Source: Bacillota bacterium
Lineage (GTDB): Bacteria; Bacillota; Clostridia; Lachnospirales; Bianqueaceae
Direction of reading: 5' to 3'
DNA: 41,576 bases
Assembly: GCA_017620135.1 (NCBI GenBank)
Contig: JAFZQZ010000043.1
Span: 1-41,576, forward strand
Under the pieces are notes generated by a model that saw only the letters and a program-made list of their open reading frames with translations, had not been told where the DNA came from and ran no database searches. Positions 26,075-32,743 of this stretch are shown here, piece by piece (the first letter of the stretch is position 1; each line of letters opens with the position of its first letter). The position numbers and the translations under genes were made by a program.

Positions 26075-26646
26075 TGTACGTCCTCCTCAGCATCAGCTGC
26101 TTCTGTCAACTGACCACCAGAATGCAGTTTTCCATGAATTTTCCTCAACTTACTCTTTGCTCTAGCTACAGATTCAAAGATTGCCGACTTCGGTTTTCCT
26201 TCTCTTTCTGCGACTTCATCATAGGTCAATCCGATATACTCAATCAAAAACAATCTTTCCTGTTGTTTTTTAGAAAGCTTGGAAACACCAGTTATATTCT
26301 GGAAAAAGGTCCACCCTTCATAACTAAAATACTGATCCAGCGAAACTGGGATTCTTTCATCTTCATCCTCAATTTCTACATCATTGTAAGAAAAGAGATT
26401 TCTCTCTCTTTTCTTGTATTTCATGTCATTACGCTGGTAATCGATGATAACTTTGTACTGTTCCAGTGTAAGAAATATCCAAGGTTTGTATGCTTCGATC
26501 TGGGTGCTATATCTCCTTATCACCTCGTCTTCCGTCAAAGAAGAAATAATCAGCCATTTTCCCTCTCCGATAAAGTTCTTTCCATAGCAATCTTTTACAC
26601 TTTTAACAATATAGTCCTGTCCATTTAGCAGGTCCTTCTTAATCAT
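26071..26646 (-). CDS. Sigma-70 region-4-like protein of the integration operon
   Basis: 191 residues. The C-terminal part (about 130-175) has a sigma region-4 helix-turn-helix: LSKKQQERLFLIEYIGLTYD, then EVAEREGKPKSAIFESVARA and a basic KSKLRK end. The N-terminal half is charged and shows no clear region 2, so it may be an anti-activator or activator rather than a full sigma factor. Small sigma-like proteins upstream of int are common in Bacillota integrative elements. AAGGAG is well placed, but both it and its surroundings are locked in a 17-bp hairpin (26649-26703), so translation looks tightly controlled. Confidence 0.8.
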   Translation of the reverse strand: MIKKDLLNGQDYIVKSVKDCYGKNFIGEGKWLIISSLTEDEVIRRYSTQIEAYKPWIFLTLEQYKVIIDYQRNDMKYKKRERNLFSYNDVEIEDEDERIPVSLDQYFSYEGWTFFQNITGVSKLSKKQQERLFLIEYIGLTYDEVAEREGKPKSAIFESVARAKSKLRKIHGKLHSGGQLTEAADAEEDVQ

Positions 26647-26648
26647 TT

Positions 26649-26703
26649 GTAATCTCCTTAGGTTTTGAATTTCCGATGCGATAAACTCAAAACCGGAGAT
26701 TAC
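26649..26703 (-). promoter_or_regulatory. Hairpin sequestering the ribosome site of the sigma-like gene
   Basis: GTAATCTCC (26649-26657) pairs with GGAGATTAC (26695-26703), and GGTTTTGA (26661-26668) with TCAAAACC (26687-26694). The only break in the 17-bp stem is a three-base bulge. The AAGGAG ribosome site of the gene at 26646 lies within the arm and bulge. Confidence 0.85.
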
Positions 26704-26838
26704 GGATACTTTGCTGTTTCAGGACTCCAACTACGGTGCATCTTTTTCCTTTCCGCAAGCGGAATACCGGATCGCACCGTATGAAGTCAGAGTAAGCCTG
26801 GAGTGTCTGATCGGGCTTTTCGCACAGTTTCAGACAAC
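26704..26838 (-). ncRNA. Structured read-through part of the integration-operon leader
   Basis: On the minus strand a long nested stem can form: ACTCCA/TGGAGT outside, TACGGTGC/GCACCGTA inside, and a tip TTCCGC-TT-GCGGAA. Its outer strand (26774-26788) is also exactly complementary to 26882-26896 in the upstream terminator, so two folds compete. No coding frame of note. This belongs to the 363-bp non-coding stretch 26647-27009. Confidence 0.6.
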
Positions 26839-26897
26839 AAAAAAGGCACCGATGAATCGATAGATAATTTCGTATCTATTCGACTTCATACGGTGCC
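26839..26897 (-). terminator. Intrinsic terminator inside the integration-operon leader
   Basis: Leftward: AGGCACCG-TATGAA... pairs with ...GATTCATCGGTGCC through two helical parts (outer AGGCACCG/CGGTGCC and inner ATAGATA/TATCTAT, loop CGAAAT), followed by TTTTTT at 26844-26839. It would stop transcripts coming from the upstream genes or the local promoter before the sigma-like gene. Confidence 0.85.
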
Positions 26898-26963
26898 TGG
26901 GTAGTACTATAAGCTGAGTGATCTCAGCCAGCAGCCTTTTGAGGGGCCACGCTCCGCTTACTC

Positions 26964-26991
26964 GTTATAAAGTAGGGTTGTGCATATTCAA
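26964..26991 (-). promoter_or_regulatory. Candidate promoter of the integration-operon leader
   Basis: Leftward TTGAAT (26991-26986) and TATAAC (26969-26964) with a 16-bp spacer, just past the stop of the zinc-ribbon gene. It would start a leader of about 310 bases before the sigma-like start codon. Confidence 0.5.
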
Positions 26992-27009
26992 TTGTCTTTA
27001 TGAATGGAT

Positions 27010-27285
27010 CTACCACCAGCGGTAAGGATCCTTTTCTTTTTTCATCCTTCTGATCCGAATGCTGTAGAACTGCGGAAGACTGGTTACAAACTCCAACTTG
27101 CAGTAAAAACACCGGATATTCTTATGACCGGTCGCATCTGCGTAAACCCGATCAGCTACTCTTTTGCATCTAGGACAAATAATGGGCACTTCCTCAAGTC
27201 CAGCTACTGCCTCCCGGTAGCGTTTCATCTTTGCCAGATTCTCAGCTGAAATCTGTATGCCTTCAAAAAAATTACCACGGCTCAT
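27010..27285 (-). CDS. Small zinc-ribbon protein
   Basis: 91 residues. IICPRCKRVADRVY and IRCFYCKLEFVTS form a four-cysteine zinc ribbon at about residues 35-68. No further family recognised. It overlaps the end of the ImmA-like gene by 14 bp and should be co-translated with it. Proteins like this are often found in the control modules of integrative elements; the role is unknown. Confidence 0.75.
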   Translation of the reverse strand: MSRGNFFEGIQISAENLAKMKRYREAVAGLEEVPIICPRCKRVADRVYADATGHKNIRCFYCKLEFVTSLPQFYSIRIRRMKKEKDPYRWW

Positions 27286-28003
27286 AATCTACCTTCTCCT
27301 TGCTGAACAAATTCTCCAGCAATTCCTCGTATGGCCGCCATTCTACTCTTCCCAGTTCCTTCAGACGGTTTAACAAAGCGGAATAAGAAACCTGCAGATG
27401 ACTGCACATCTGATTCAATCTTTCCTGATCATCCATGGCAACATGCTCTCCTCCATACAGTGGAAGTGTATCACGTCCAAAGATCTGGATCATCTCCTGG
27501 TTAACCAATCCTTCAGGCATCAGCAGGACGGCTGCGATGCGGTTAGCCTGAACTTCATCCAGATTGCATGTGTCGGCAATAACATCAAACTTGACGTCCT
27601 GATATCCAAACGGTGTCGTTCGAAAAGCGGCTTTTGCCCTCAATCCTTTTGCCCGGTTCAGGATATAATGGCCAGCCTCATGTGCCAATATGAAACGTCG
27701 TTTGTCATTTTCCCGGGCATTCAGATAAAAACGGTCAAGAACTATCGTGTTCTCAGGATAACAGACATCCCGGATCTTTCCGTATTCCATAATTCTGATT
27801 GTCGTTTTCCCATCTGCCAGAAATGCAACTCTGTCCTCGTTTTTTTCTTTGATGTTGACGTAAACGACCTGCAGACCTAGATATGTCTGTACCAGGGAAT
27901 CAATATCTACCCATTCCCTGTTATATTGCTCGCCTCTGAAATAATGGTTAATTATCTCCGAACCAAGGCACTCGATCTCTGCGTTTGACAAAACTTTTTT
28001 CAA
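27272..28003 (-). CDS. ImmA/IrrE-family metallopeptidase
   Basis: About 243 residues. The zinc site FILAHEAGHYIL (HExxH) and the following domain with NLDEVQANRIAAVLLMPEGLV match the ImmA/IrrE (DUF955) family. In ICEBs1 of Bacillus subtilis, ImmA cleaves the repressor ImmR to release the element; a similar derepression role is likely here, though the visible repressor (28990-29616) is of the self-cleaving type. The start is TTG: two adjacent TTG codons lie 4 and 7 bases after GGGAGGA, and the second (28003) has better spacing. Confidence 0.88.
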   Translation of the reverse strand: MKKVLSNAEIECLGSEIINHYFRGEQYNREWVDIDSLVQTYLGLQVVYVNIKEKNEDRVAFLADGKTTIRIMEYGKIRDVCYPENTIVLDRFYLNARENDKRRFILAHEAGHYILNRAKGLRAKAAFRTTPFGYQDVKFDVIADTCNLDEVQANRIAAVLLMPEGLVNQEMIQIFGRDTLPLYGGEHVAMDDQERLNQMCSHLQVSYSALLNRLKELGRVEWRPYEELLENLFSKEKVDYEPW

Positions 28004-28061
28004 CAATGGTTCCTCCCATTTTTGTTTCGAATAATTGTCTCTCTGTTCTTTTCATATTCAC

Positions 28062-28313
28062 TCACCCTGTTACTTTCTTTTCTACGTACCAACGCTCTGC
28101 TTCGAGATAGACGTTTGCTCTTCGCTTACGGATCTCGACTTCAAAACACGTTCGTCCAGTCCAGCCTTTGACCGTTCGTCCTTTGTCTACGCGGACGATC
28201 CGGTCAATGTGGTAGGTTTTCCCTTCCAGCGTTACACTATGAGGACAAACCGTACCGTTGGCCATGTAATCGGCGTTTACAGTGACATACTGTTTGACGC
28301 GACTAGTCTCCAT
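28062..28313 (-). CDS. Small protein of unknown function
   Basis: 83 residues from the ATG at 28313, which lies 11 bases after AGGAAGG; an in-frame GTG at 28322 is too close to that site. The sequence is basic with beta-rich character (CPHSVTLEGKTYHIDRIVRV, CFEVEIRKRRANVYLEAERW). This resembles small barrel proteins that occur in mobile elements, but no family can be named. It sits between the DUF4406-like and ImmA-like genes in the same direction. Confidence 0.65.
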   Translation of the reverse strand: METSRVKQYVTVNADYMANGTVCPHSVTLEGKTYHIDRIVRVDKGRTVKGWTGRTCFEVEIRKRRANVYLEAERWYVEKKVTG

Positions 28314-28339
28314 GTGCTTCACTTCCTTCCTGAATATGA

Positions 28340-28651
28340 TTATTTCCTGTGATACAGGATATTAATTCCATTGTTTCTGGCGAAAGCCATTTCTGCTTTC
28401 GCGCCAGCACTCTTTTCCCAGTTTGGCAACATATAGATCGTGCTGCAGTGGGACAGAAGAACAAAATCCACTTTCATGAAATCTTCCCAAGATGCATCGA
28501 CCGGAAGAACCGATCCCATCTTTGCAGGATTGATCACCTGCCAGCCTTCTTTGATCAGCCAGATCTCAGCATCCATGAAGTTTTTAATATAATTCTTGAC
28601 TCCGGTAATCGGTCCGGAGATATAAATCCAGTCCTTGTGCAACTCTGACAT
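28340..28651 (-). CDS. DUF4406-like (nucleoside 2-deoxyribosyltransferase-like) protein
   Basis: 103 residues starting with WIYISGPITGVKNYIKNF, then AEIWLIKEGWQVINPAKMG, LLSHCSTIYMLPNWEKSAGA and AEMAFARNNGINIL. These are the motifs of the DUF4406 group, related to nucleoside deoxyribosyltransferases and frequent in phages and mobile elements. It may act on a nucleotide, but the reaction is unknown. AAGGGG precedes the ATG, and a possible promoter (TTGACC near 28717) lies upstream, after a terminator. Confidence 0.82.
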   Translation of the reverse strand: MSELHKDWIYISGPITGVKNYIKNFMDAEIWLIKEGWQVINPAKMGSVLPVDASWEDFMKVDFVLLSHCSTIYMLPNWEKSAGAKAEMAFARNNGINILYHRK

Positions 28652-28717
28652 CTGTTTAGTCCCCTTCCACCTCGTCCACTTGATGACATATTCTGATAAA
28701 AATCCTCAAAAAAGGTC

Positions 28718-28750
28718 AAAAAAAAGAGAGCCTCCCCACGGATGCCCTCT
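28718..28750 (-). terminator. Probable terminator of the LexA-like/zinc-ribbon operon
   Basis: Leftward, an imperfect hairpin AGAG...CTCT with inner TCC/GGA pairing is followed by a run of eight T, directly after the 28759 stop. Confidence 0.5.
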
Positions 28751-28758
28751 GGTTGCCA

Positions 28759-28974
28759 TTACTGGCTGCTTGCTGCACCCGTACTCAAATTCATTATAGG
28801 TTTTAAATATCTGACTGTATTGTTGACCTGTGTCTCAAACCGGTCTTGTGTTCGCTCGGGAATTATTCCGATCATTCCGCAGCATTCACATTCCATCCAC
28901 CCTTTGGAATCTTCCAGATCAACATTTCTGTTCAGCTGTCCGCATACCGGACACTCTATGATTTTCAGTTTCAT
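28759..28974 (-). CDS. Small zinc-ribbon protein downstream of the repressor
   Basis: 71 residues with ECPVCGQLN and ECECCGMIGIIP forming a four-cysteine ribbon in the first 40 residues. It follows the LexA-like repressor gene by 15 bp and so is under the same operator-flanked promoter. No family or function recognised. Confidence 0.7.
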   Translation of the reverse strand: MKLKIIECPVCGQLNRNVDLEDSKGWMECECCGMIGIIPERTQDRFETQVNNTVRYLKPIMNLSTGAASSQ

Positions 28975-28989
28975 GCTATCATTGTTTAC

Positions 28990-29616
28990 TCATTTCAGCT
29001 TGTCAATCGACGATGCAATATGCTTGATCAGGTGTGTTGCTATTCCCTGGATATAAAACTCGTCTTCCTCTCCGATTGGAATATCCTCCATTTCGCTGTT
29101 CTCTGGATGAAGACTCATCTTGCCACGGGAGACTATTAGCCGCTTCAAGGTACTTTCTCCATTCAGCAGGGCTACGACAATGTCACCTTTCCTGGCTTCC
29201 TTGGTCTTCCGAACTACAACCAGATCCCCTTCTTCGATTCCGGCTTCTATCATCGAATCACCTTTTGCAGTTACAATATAGAATTCACCGGATCCGAAAA
29301 TCTCTTCCGGAAGTGAGTAATAGGTATCGATGTCCTGTTCCTCAAACTCAGGGGTTCCGCATCGAACTGATCCAACATGAGCAGCCATTATGCTTCTTTG
29401 CCGTTTCTTGATGGTTGCAGGTGTACCAATGAAATGACCGTCATATGTCAGCATGCCTTTTTCATTCATTTCTATCAGATACCGATGAACGTTACTTCTA
29501 TGAAGGCCAACTCCGTTCGAGATCACTGACAAAGATGGCATCTCCTGATACTTCAGATAATAATGATCTACAAAGCCAATAATCTCTTTCATCATCTCAG
29601 GATCTTTAGATCTCAT
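28990..29616 (-). CDS. LexA/S24-type self-cleaving repressor
   Basis: 208 residues. An N-terminal LexA-like winged helix (IIGFVDHYYLKYQEMPSLSV, VGLHRSNVHRYL) is joined to an S24 peptidase domain. The visible cleavage site is VRCGTPE (Cys86-Gly87), and the Ser-Lys dyad is Ser121 in KGDSMIEAG and Lys158 in STLKRL. Such proteins break themselves when RecA is activated by DNA damage. It is probably the element's master repressor and links excision to the SOS response. It is not the host lexA by location. The promoter and two matching palindromes lie upstream, suggesting self-repression. Confidence 0.88.
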   Translation of the reverse strand: MRSKDPEMMKEIIGFVDHYYLKYQEMPSLSVISNGVGLHRSNVHRYLIEMNEKGMLTYDGHFIGTPATIKKRQRSIMAAHVGSVRCGTPEFEEQDIDTYYSLPEEIFGSGEFYIVTAKGDSMIEAGIEEGDLVVVRKTKEARKGDIVVALLNGESTLKRLIVSRGKMSLHPENSEMEDIPIGEEDEFYIQGIATHLIKHIASSIDKLK

Positions 29617-29644
29617 GTCATCCTCCTGCCCGAATACCTATTTA

Positions 29645-29656
29645 CGACAATTGTCG
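29645..29656. promoter_or_regulatory. Operator 1 of the LexA-like repressor
   Basis: Perfect 12-bp palindrome CGACAATTGTCG, extended on one side to TTGTCGCG (29651-29658). It lies downstream of the -10 box in the transcribed direction. Confidence 0.7.
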
Positions 29657-29675
29657 CGTTTCTTTTATGGTTCGA

Positions 29676-29704
29676 ATTATAAACTCAAACAAAAACCTTG
29701 TCAA
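29676..29704 (-). promoter_or_regulatory. Promoter of the LexA-like repressor operon
   Basis: Leftward TTGACA (29704-29699), 17-bp spacer, TATAAT (29681-29676): both boxes perfect. Confidence 0.92.
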
Positions 29705-29705
29705 G

Positions 29706-29721
29706 CGCGATTTTTGTCGCG
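29706..29721. promoter_or_regulatory. Operator 2 of the LexA-like repressor
   Basis: CGCGA-TTTTTG-TCGCG, an imperfect palindrome sharing the half-site TTGTCGCG with operator 1. It lies just upstream of the -35 box, so the two operators bracket the promoter. Confidence 0.65.
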
Positions 29722-29730
29722 GATAGAATC

Positions 29731-29771
29731 AAAAAGCCCTCAAATCCGCTTTCTATGCGGCCTGAGGGCTT
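29731..29771 (-). terminator. Terminator of the WYL-lipoprotein operon
   Basis: Arms AAGCCCTCA (29734-29742) and TGAGGGCTT (29763-29771), with an inner CCGC/GCGG pair and a leftward T run; it separates this operon from the repressor promoter. Confidence 0.85.
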
Positions 29772-29825
29772 ACAAAAAAACTTATGCACAATTTTTTGTG
29801 GATATCCGTGTCCAATATATCGGAC

Positions 29826-31460
29826 TTAGTTGGCAAGAGCCGCTTGGACTCTTATATATCCGTCGTCTACCGTTGAAACAATTAGATCCTTACAATCCGA
29901 TAACATTTCTTTTATTCCTAAGCTAGCTATTTTATCTTTAGCTACAGATAAAGTATTTAGAATTCCTGCCGATACTACCGCAGGAAATCCTTCGCAGTCT
30001 TTTATCTCAAGAACGACTTCTTTTAGCATGCTATAGCCAACTGATGCACATATACTTCCTGCAAAACTCCCTACAAGATAAGCAAAAGGTATCATAGGAA
30101 GCAGTGCTTGTAATAAGGTACCCGTTGCACAACCACATGCGGCAATTACTATCTCTTCTGCCATCAAGTTACTAAAATCTGTTGCTGTAATCTGGCCTTT
30201 TGAAAGACTATAACCATATCTTATCGCATCAATTGTTATTACTGTCAGGATACCGATAACATTTGGAGAAACATCCTTGAACTGAGCGCCGAACTTACCT
30301 GCTTTACACATCGTAACAAGTGCACAGCTAACAGATCCTTCTACAAAACCTTCAGATCCTGCGATTAATCCCTCAACTCCGACATCTTTAAGTTCGTCTT
30401 CACTAAACTCACCTGTCTTATATGCTTCCGAAAGAATTGAATAAATATCTGGACCTATTGTTAATACAGTACTGATAAGTGCAGTGGAGATACCTGCTCC
30501 AATTGCTCTCTTAACTATATATTTAGGTGTAATTAACTGAGTGACAGAAATCCCAAAGTCTTCAGGTTTAAACTTTCCTTCTTTTGCCAGCTCCGCAACC
30601 GCTTGCATTTCTTCATATGTAGCAGGAATAGATTCTGTTCCATCCGGTGCTTGTAGCCTATCTCGTAAATGCTCTAGTGTTTCACGATAATTTGCTGCTT
30701 GAGCATCGGTGAGCTCTGTCCCAGCCAAATCCAGTTCATCTATTTGTCCCTTTAGAAAAGCTATTGCATTTTCCAACTGATCTGAGGGGATGATACGAGT
30801 TTGCCCCGCATATATTGATGCCATTAATTCACTTTGTTCTTGTACATCATATCCCCGTTCTTTTAGATATTCTTCGAGAGATTTAGGATTATTGCTTTTC
30901 CGCGCATAGTCAGCGTACGCATCAATAAGTGCTCTTGCTTGCGCATCCGCACTGGCACTAGCACTATTATAGTATTTTAGGCTCGCTTCTTCCCCATAAG
31001 TTGTTGAAACATCCACAGATCCTAGTTCAGTACTTCCGACTACTGAAGCAGATTCCTTTGAACCTCGTACAGCTGCATCAATATTGAAAGTATCAGCTGC
31101 CCATTTTTCCGCAGCAAATCCTGCTTCCTGTGCCACTCCTCTGGCGGATCCATATGCTTGATTAATATCCACCTTGAAATTGTTTATTGCCACACTAACG
31201 TCTTGAACAAATTCGCTTCCAACCGCCGCACCATATGTGGAACTTACAAAATCTACAGCATGATCCCATCCTCTTTTAAATGCGGAGAAGTCAATCTGCT
31301 TATACCAGTTTACTACACTATCCTTAACATTACTTGCTGTACTGGAGATAGTACTCATTGTTTCCTTGGCACCATTTTTAATTCCAGCACATCCTGTCAC
31401 TCCTATAATCATTGACATAACAAGTACTAATGCAAGAATTTTCTTAACAGTCTTTTTCAT
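29826..31460 (-). CDS. Large lipoprotein with multi-hydrophobic C-terminal region, unknown function
   Basis: 544 residues, no named family recognised. A lipoprotein signal ends in GVTGC with Cys24 as the lipidated residue, so the protein should be anchored outside the membrane. Residues 30-310 are polar and helical. Residues about 316-345, 361-385, 399-415 and 431-480 are long Gly/Ala-rich hydrophobic stretches, several with glycine-zipper spacing, that could insert into a membrane. AGGAAGGA lies before the ATG. The gene follows a WYL-domain regulator by 22 bp and is its only co-transcribed partner. A pore or membrane-perturbing role is possible but is inference only; a structural surface protein is the alternative. 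Confidence 0.8.
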   Translation of the reverse strand: MKKTVKKILALVLVMSMIIGVTGCAGIKNGAKETMSTISSTASNVKDSVVNWYKQIDFSAFKRGWDHAVDFVSSTYGAAVGSEFVQDVSVAINNFKVDINQAYGSARGVAQEAGFAAEKWAADTFNIDAAVRGSKESASVVGSTELGSVDVSTTYGEEASLKYYNSASASADAQARALIDAYADYARKSNNPKSLEEYLKERGYDVQEQSELMASIYAGQTRIIPSDQLENAIAFLKGQIDELDLAGTELTDAQAANYRETLEHLRDRLQAPDGTESIPATYEEMQAVAELAKEGKFKPEDFGISVTQLITPKYIVKRAIGAGISTALISTVLTIGPDIYSILSEAYKTGEFSEDELKDVGVEGLIAGSEGFVEGSVSCALVTMCKAGKFGAQFKDVSPNVIGILTVITIDAIRYGYSLSKGQITATDFSNLMAEEIVIAACGCATGTLLQALLPMIPFAYLVGSFAGSICASVGYSMLKEVVLEIKDCEGFPAVVSAGILNTLSVAKDKIASLGIKEMLSDCKDLIVSTVDDGYIRVQAALAN

Positions 31461-31482
31461 GACAGCATCCTTCCTAGATATT

Positions 31483-32472
31483 TCAAAAATACATATGGTA
31501 GATGGCTTCTACATGTTTCATAAGGTGGTTTGCAACATCTTCTGGTCCAATTATTTTTATTTTGTCTCCAAGCGCAAGCATCCATCCCATAAACTGTGGA
31601 CTGACAGCCACTTTTACTATTGTTCTGAAATGGTTCTCATCTACGGGAATCACTCGAACTCTTTTTCCAAACCGATCGATCATTACACCAATCATTTCGT
31701 TATCTACCAAAAGTTCAACATCCTTCAGTTCCCCAGTAAACATTCCGAAATGCTGTTTAGCATACTCAGAAGTATTTAAATCCCGGAAGAGCTGACGGCC
31801 TTCTCTCTTCCCTACGACTTCCTGGATATTTGACATCTTATCAACGCGATAGTGTTTAATCATATCGGCAATTGGATCATAAGCGACGAGATAATAGTTT
31901 TCATCATCCCACATCAGGGCCCATGGCGTCACTTGGAAGAATTCCCCATTATGACGCTTCTCCAACTGTTTTTTCATGTTCCAACGGGAATACTGAAATT
32001 GAATCTGCTTCTTTCCATTAATAGCACGATGAAGCGCATCTACATTAATATACACACTTTCATTCATTGACTTAACGCGGCCAGCGACCAGTACCTGTCG
32101 TTGAAGGTCTTGTGCGTCATAATCACTAGCCAGTTTCTCAATCTTCTTGATTAGTTCGCGGGATTTGCGTTCAGTAATAAACTTCGCAGACTCAATTGAA
32201 TCAATGATTAATTTCAACTCCGCAGTCTCGAAATCTCGGTTAACCAAATGATAGTAGGAATAATTGCCGATCTTCTCTTTCTGGATATCCATACCGTAAC
32301 GGCGCAGTTCATCAAAATCGGTATACATTGTCTTGCGCTCGACCTCAACTCCGTTCTCCTGTAGGAGATCAGTGATTTCGGTCAATGTCAGCATATGTTC
32401 TTCATCAGTCCTCCGGCGCATAATGTCAGCCAGATATAGGAGTTTCAGTTTTTGATTAATTGCACCTGCCAT
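31483..32472 (-). CDS. WYL-domain transcriptional regulator
   Basis: 329 residues. An N-terminal winged helix (LTEITDLLQENGVEVERKTM, then YTDFDELRRYGMDI) is followed by a WYL domain (about 145-215, FFQVTPWALMWDDENYYLVA) and a C-terminal WCX-type extension with VIPVDENHFRTIVKVAVSPQ. WYL proteins sense ligands, likely nucleic-acid or nucleotide species, and often govern phage-defence loci. Here the only downstream gene before the terminator is the lipoprotein. GGAGGA precedes the ATG, and a TATAAT box lies about 40 bp upstream (near 32505-32510). Confidence 0.9.
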   Translation of the reverse strand: MAGAINQKLKLLYLADIMRRRTDEEHMLTLTEITDLLQENGVEVERKTMYTDFDELRRYGMDIQKEKIGNYSYYHLVNRDFETAELKLIIDSIESAKFITERKSRELIKKIEKLASDYDAQDLQRQVLVAGRVKSMNESVYINVDALHRAINGKKQIQFQYSRWNMKKQLEKRHNGEFFQVTPWALMWDDENYYLVAYDPIADMIKHYRVDKMSNIQEVVGKREGRQLFRDLNTSEYAKQHFGMFTGELKDVELLVDNEMIGVMIDRFGKRVRVIPVDENHFRTIVKVAVSPQFMGWMLALGDKIKIIGPEDVANHLMKHVEAIYHMYF

Positions 32473-32580
32473 GTGAGTTCCTCCGGGCCAAAATATTACT
32501 CTTAATTATACTCTTTCAATGTTCATTTATCTATACAAAAAACCATGTTTGCCCAACTTTTTCATTTATTTATCAATATC

Positions 32581-32612
32581 GGTGTCCATCAGATTGGACA
32601 CCTCTTTTCTTG
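32581..32612 (+). terminator. Orphan hairpin upstream of the WYL gene
   Basis: GGTGTCC-ATCAGAT-TGGACACC followed by TCTTTTCTTG has the form of a rightward terminator, but no rightward gene precedes it. The 356-bp gap 32473-32828 also holds the leftward WYL promoter region and the left end of the IS256-family element. Confidence 0.45.
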
Positions 32613-32687
32613 TTTGCGATATAGCCGAAACATCTATTAATACGCCTTCAACCCATATTTTCAAGATTTGGGGTTAAGAGAGTTCTT

Positions 32688-32715
32688 TTGGACAGTCGAT
32701 CTGGGATAATATGAT
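32688..32715 (+). promoter_or_regulatory. Possible rightward promoter cut off by the IS256-family element
   Basis: TTGGAC (32688-32693), 16-bp spacer, TATGAT (32710-32715). It points toward the rightward gene set that now begins beyond the insertion sequence at 34168. Confidence 0.3.
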
Positions 32716-32743
32716 CAGAAACAAAGATCACGCCCATATAATG

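Noticed and set aside
26071..26646. A full-length sigma factor
   Set aside because: Only a region-4-like helix-turn-helix is clear; no convincing region 2, so it is called sigma-like.
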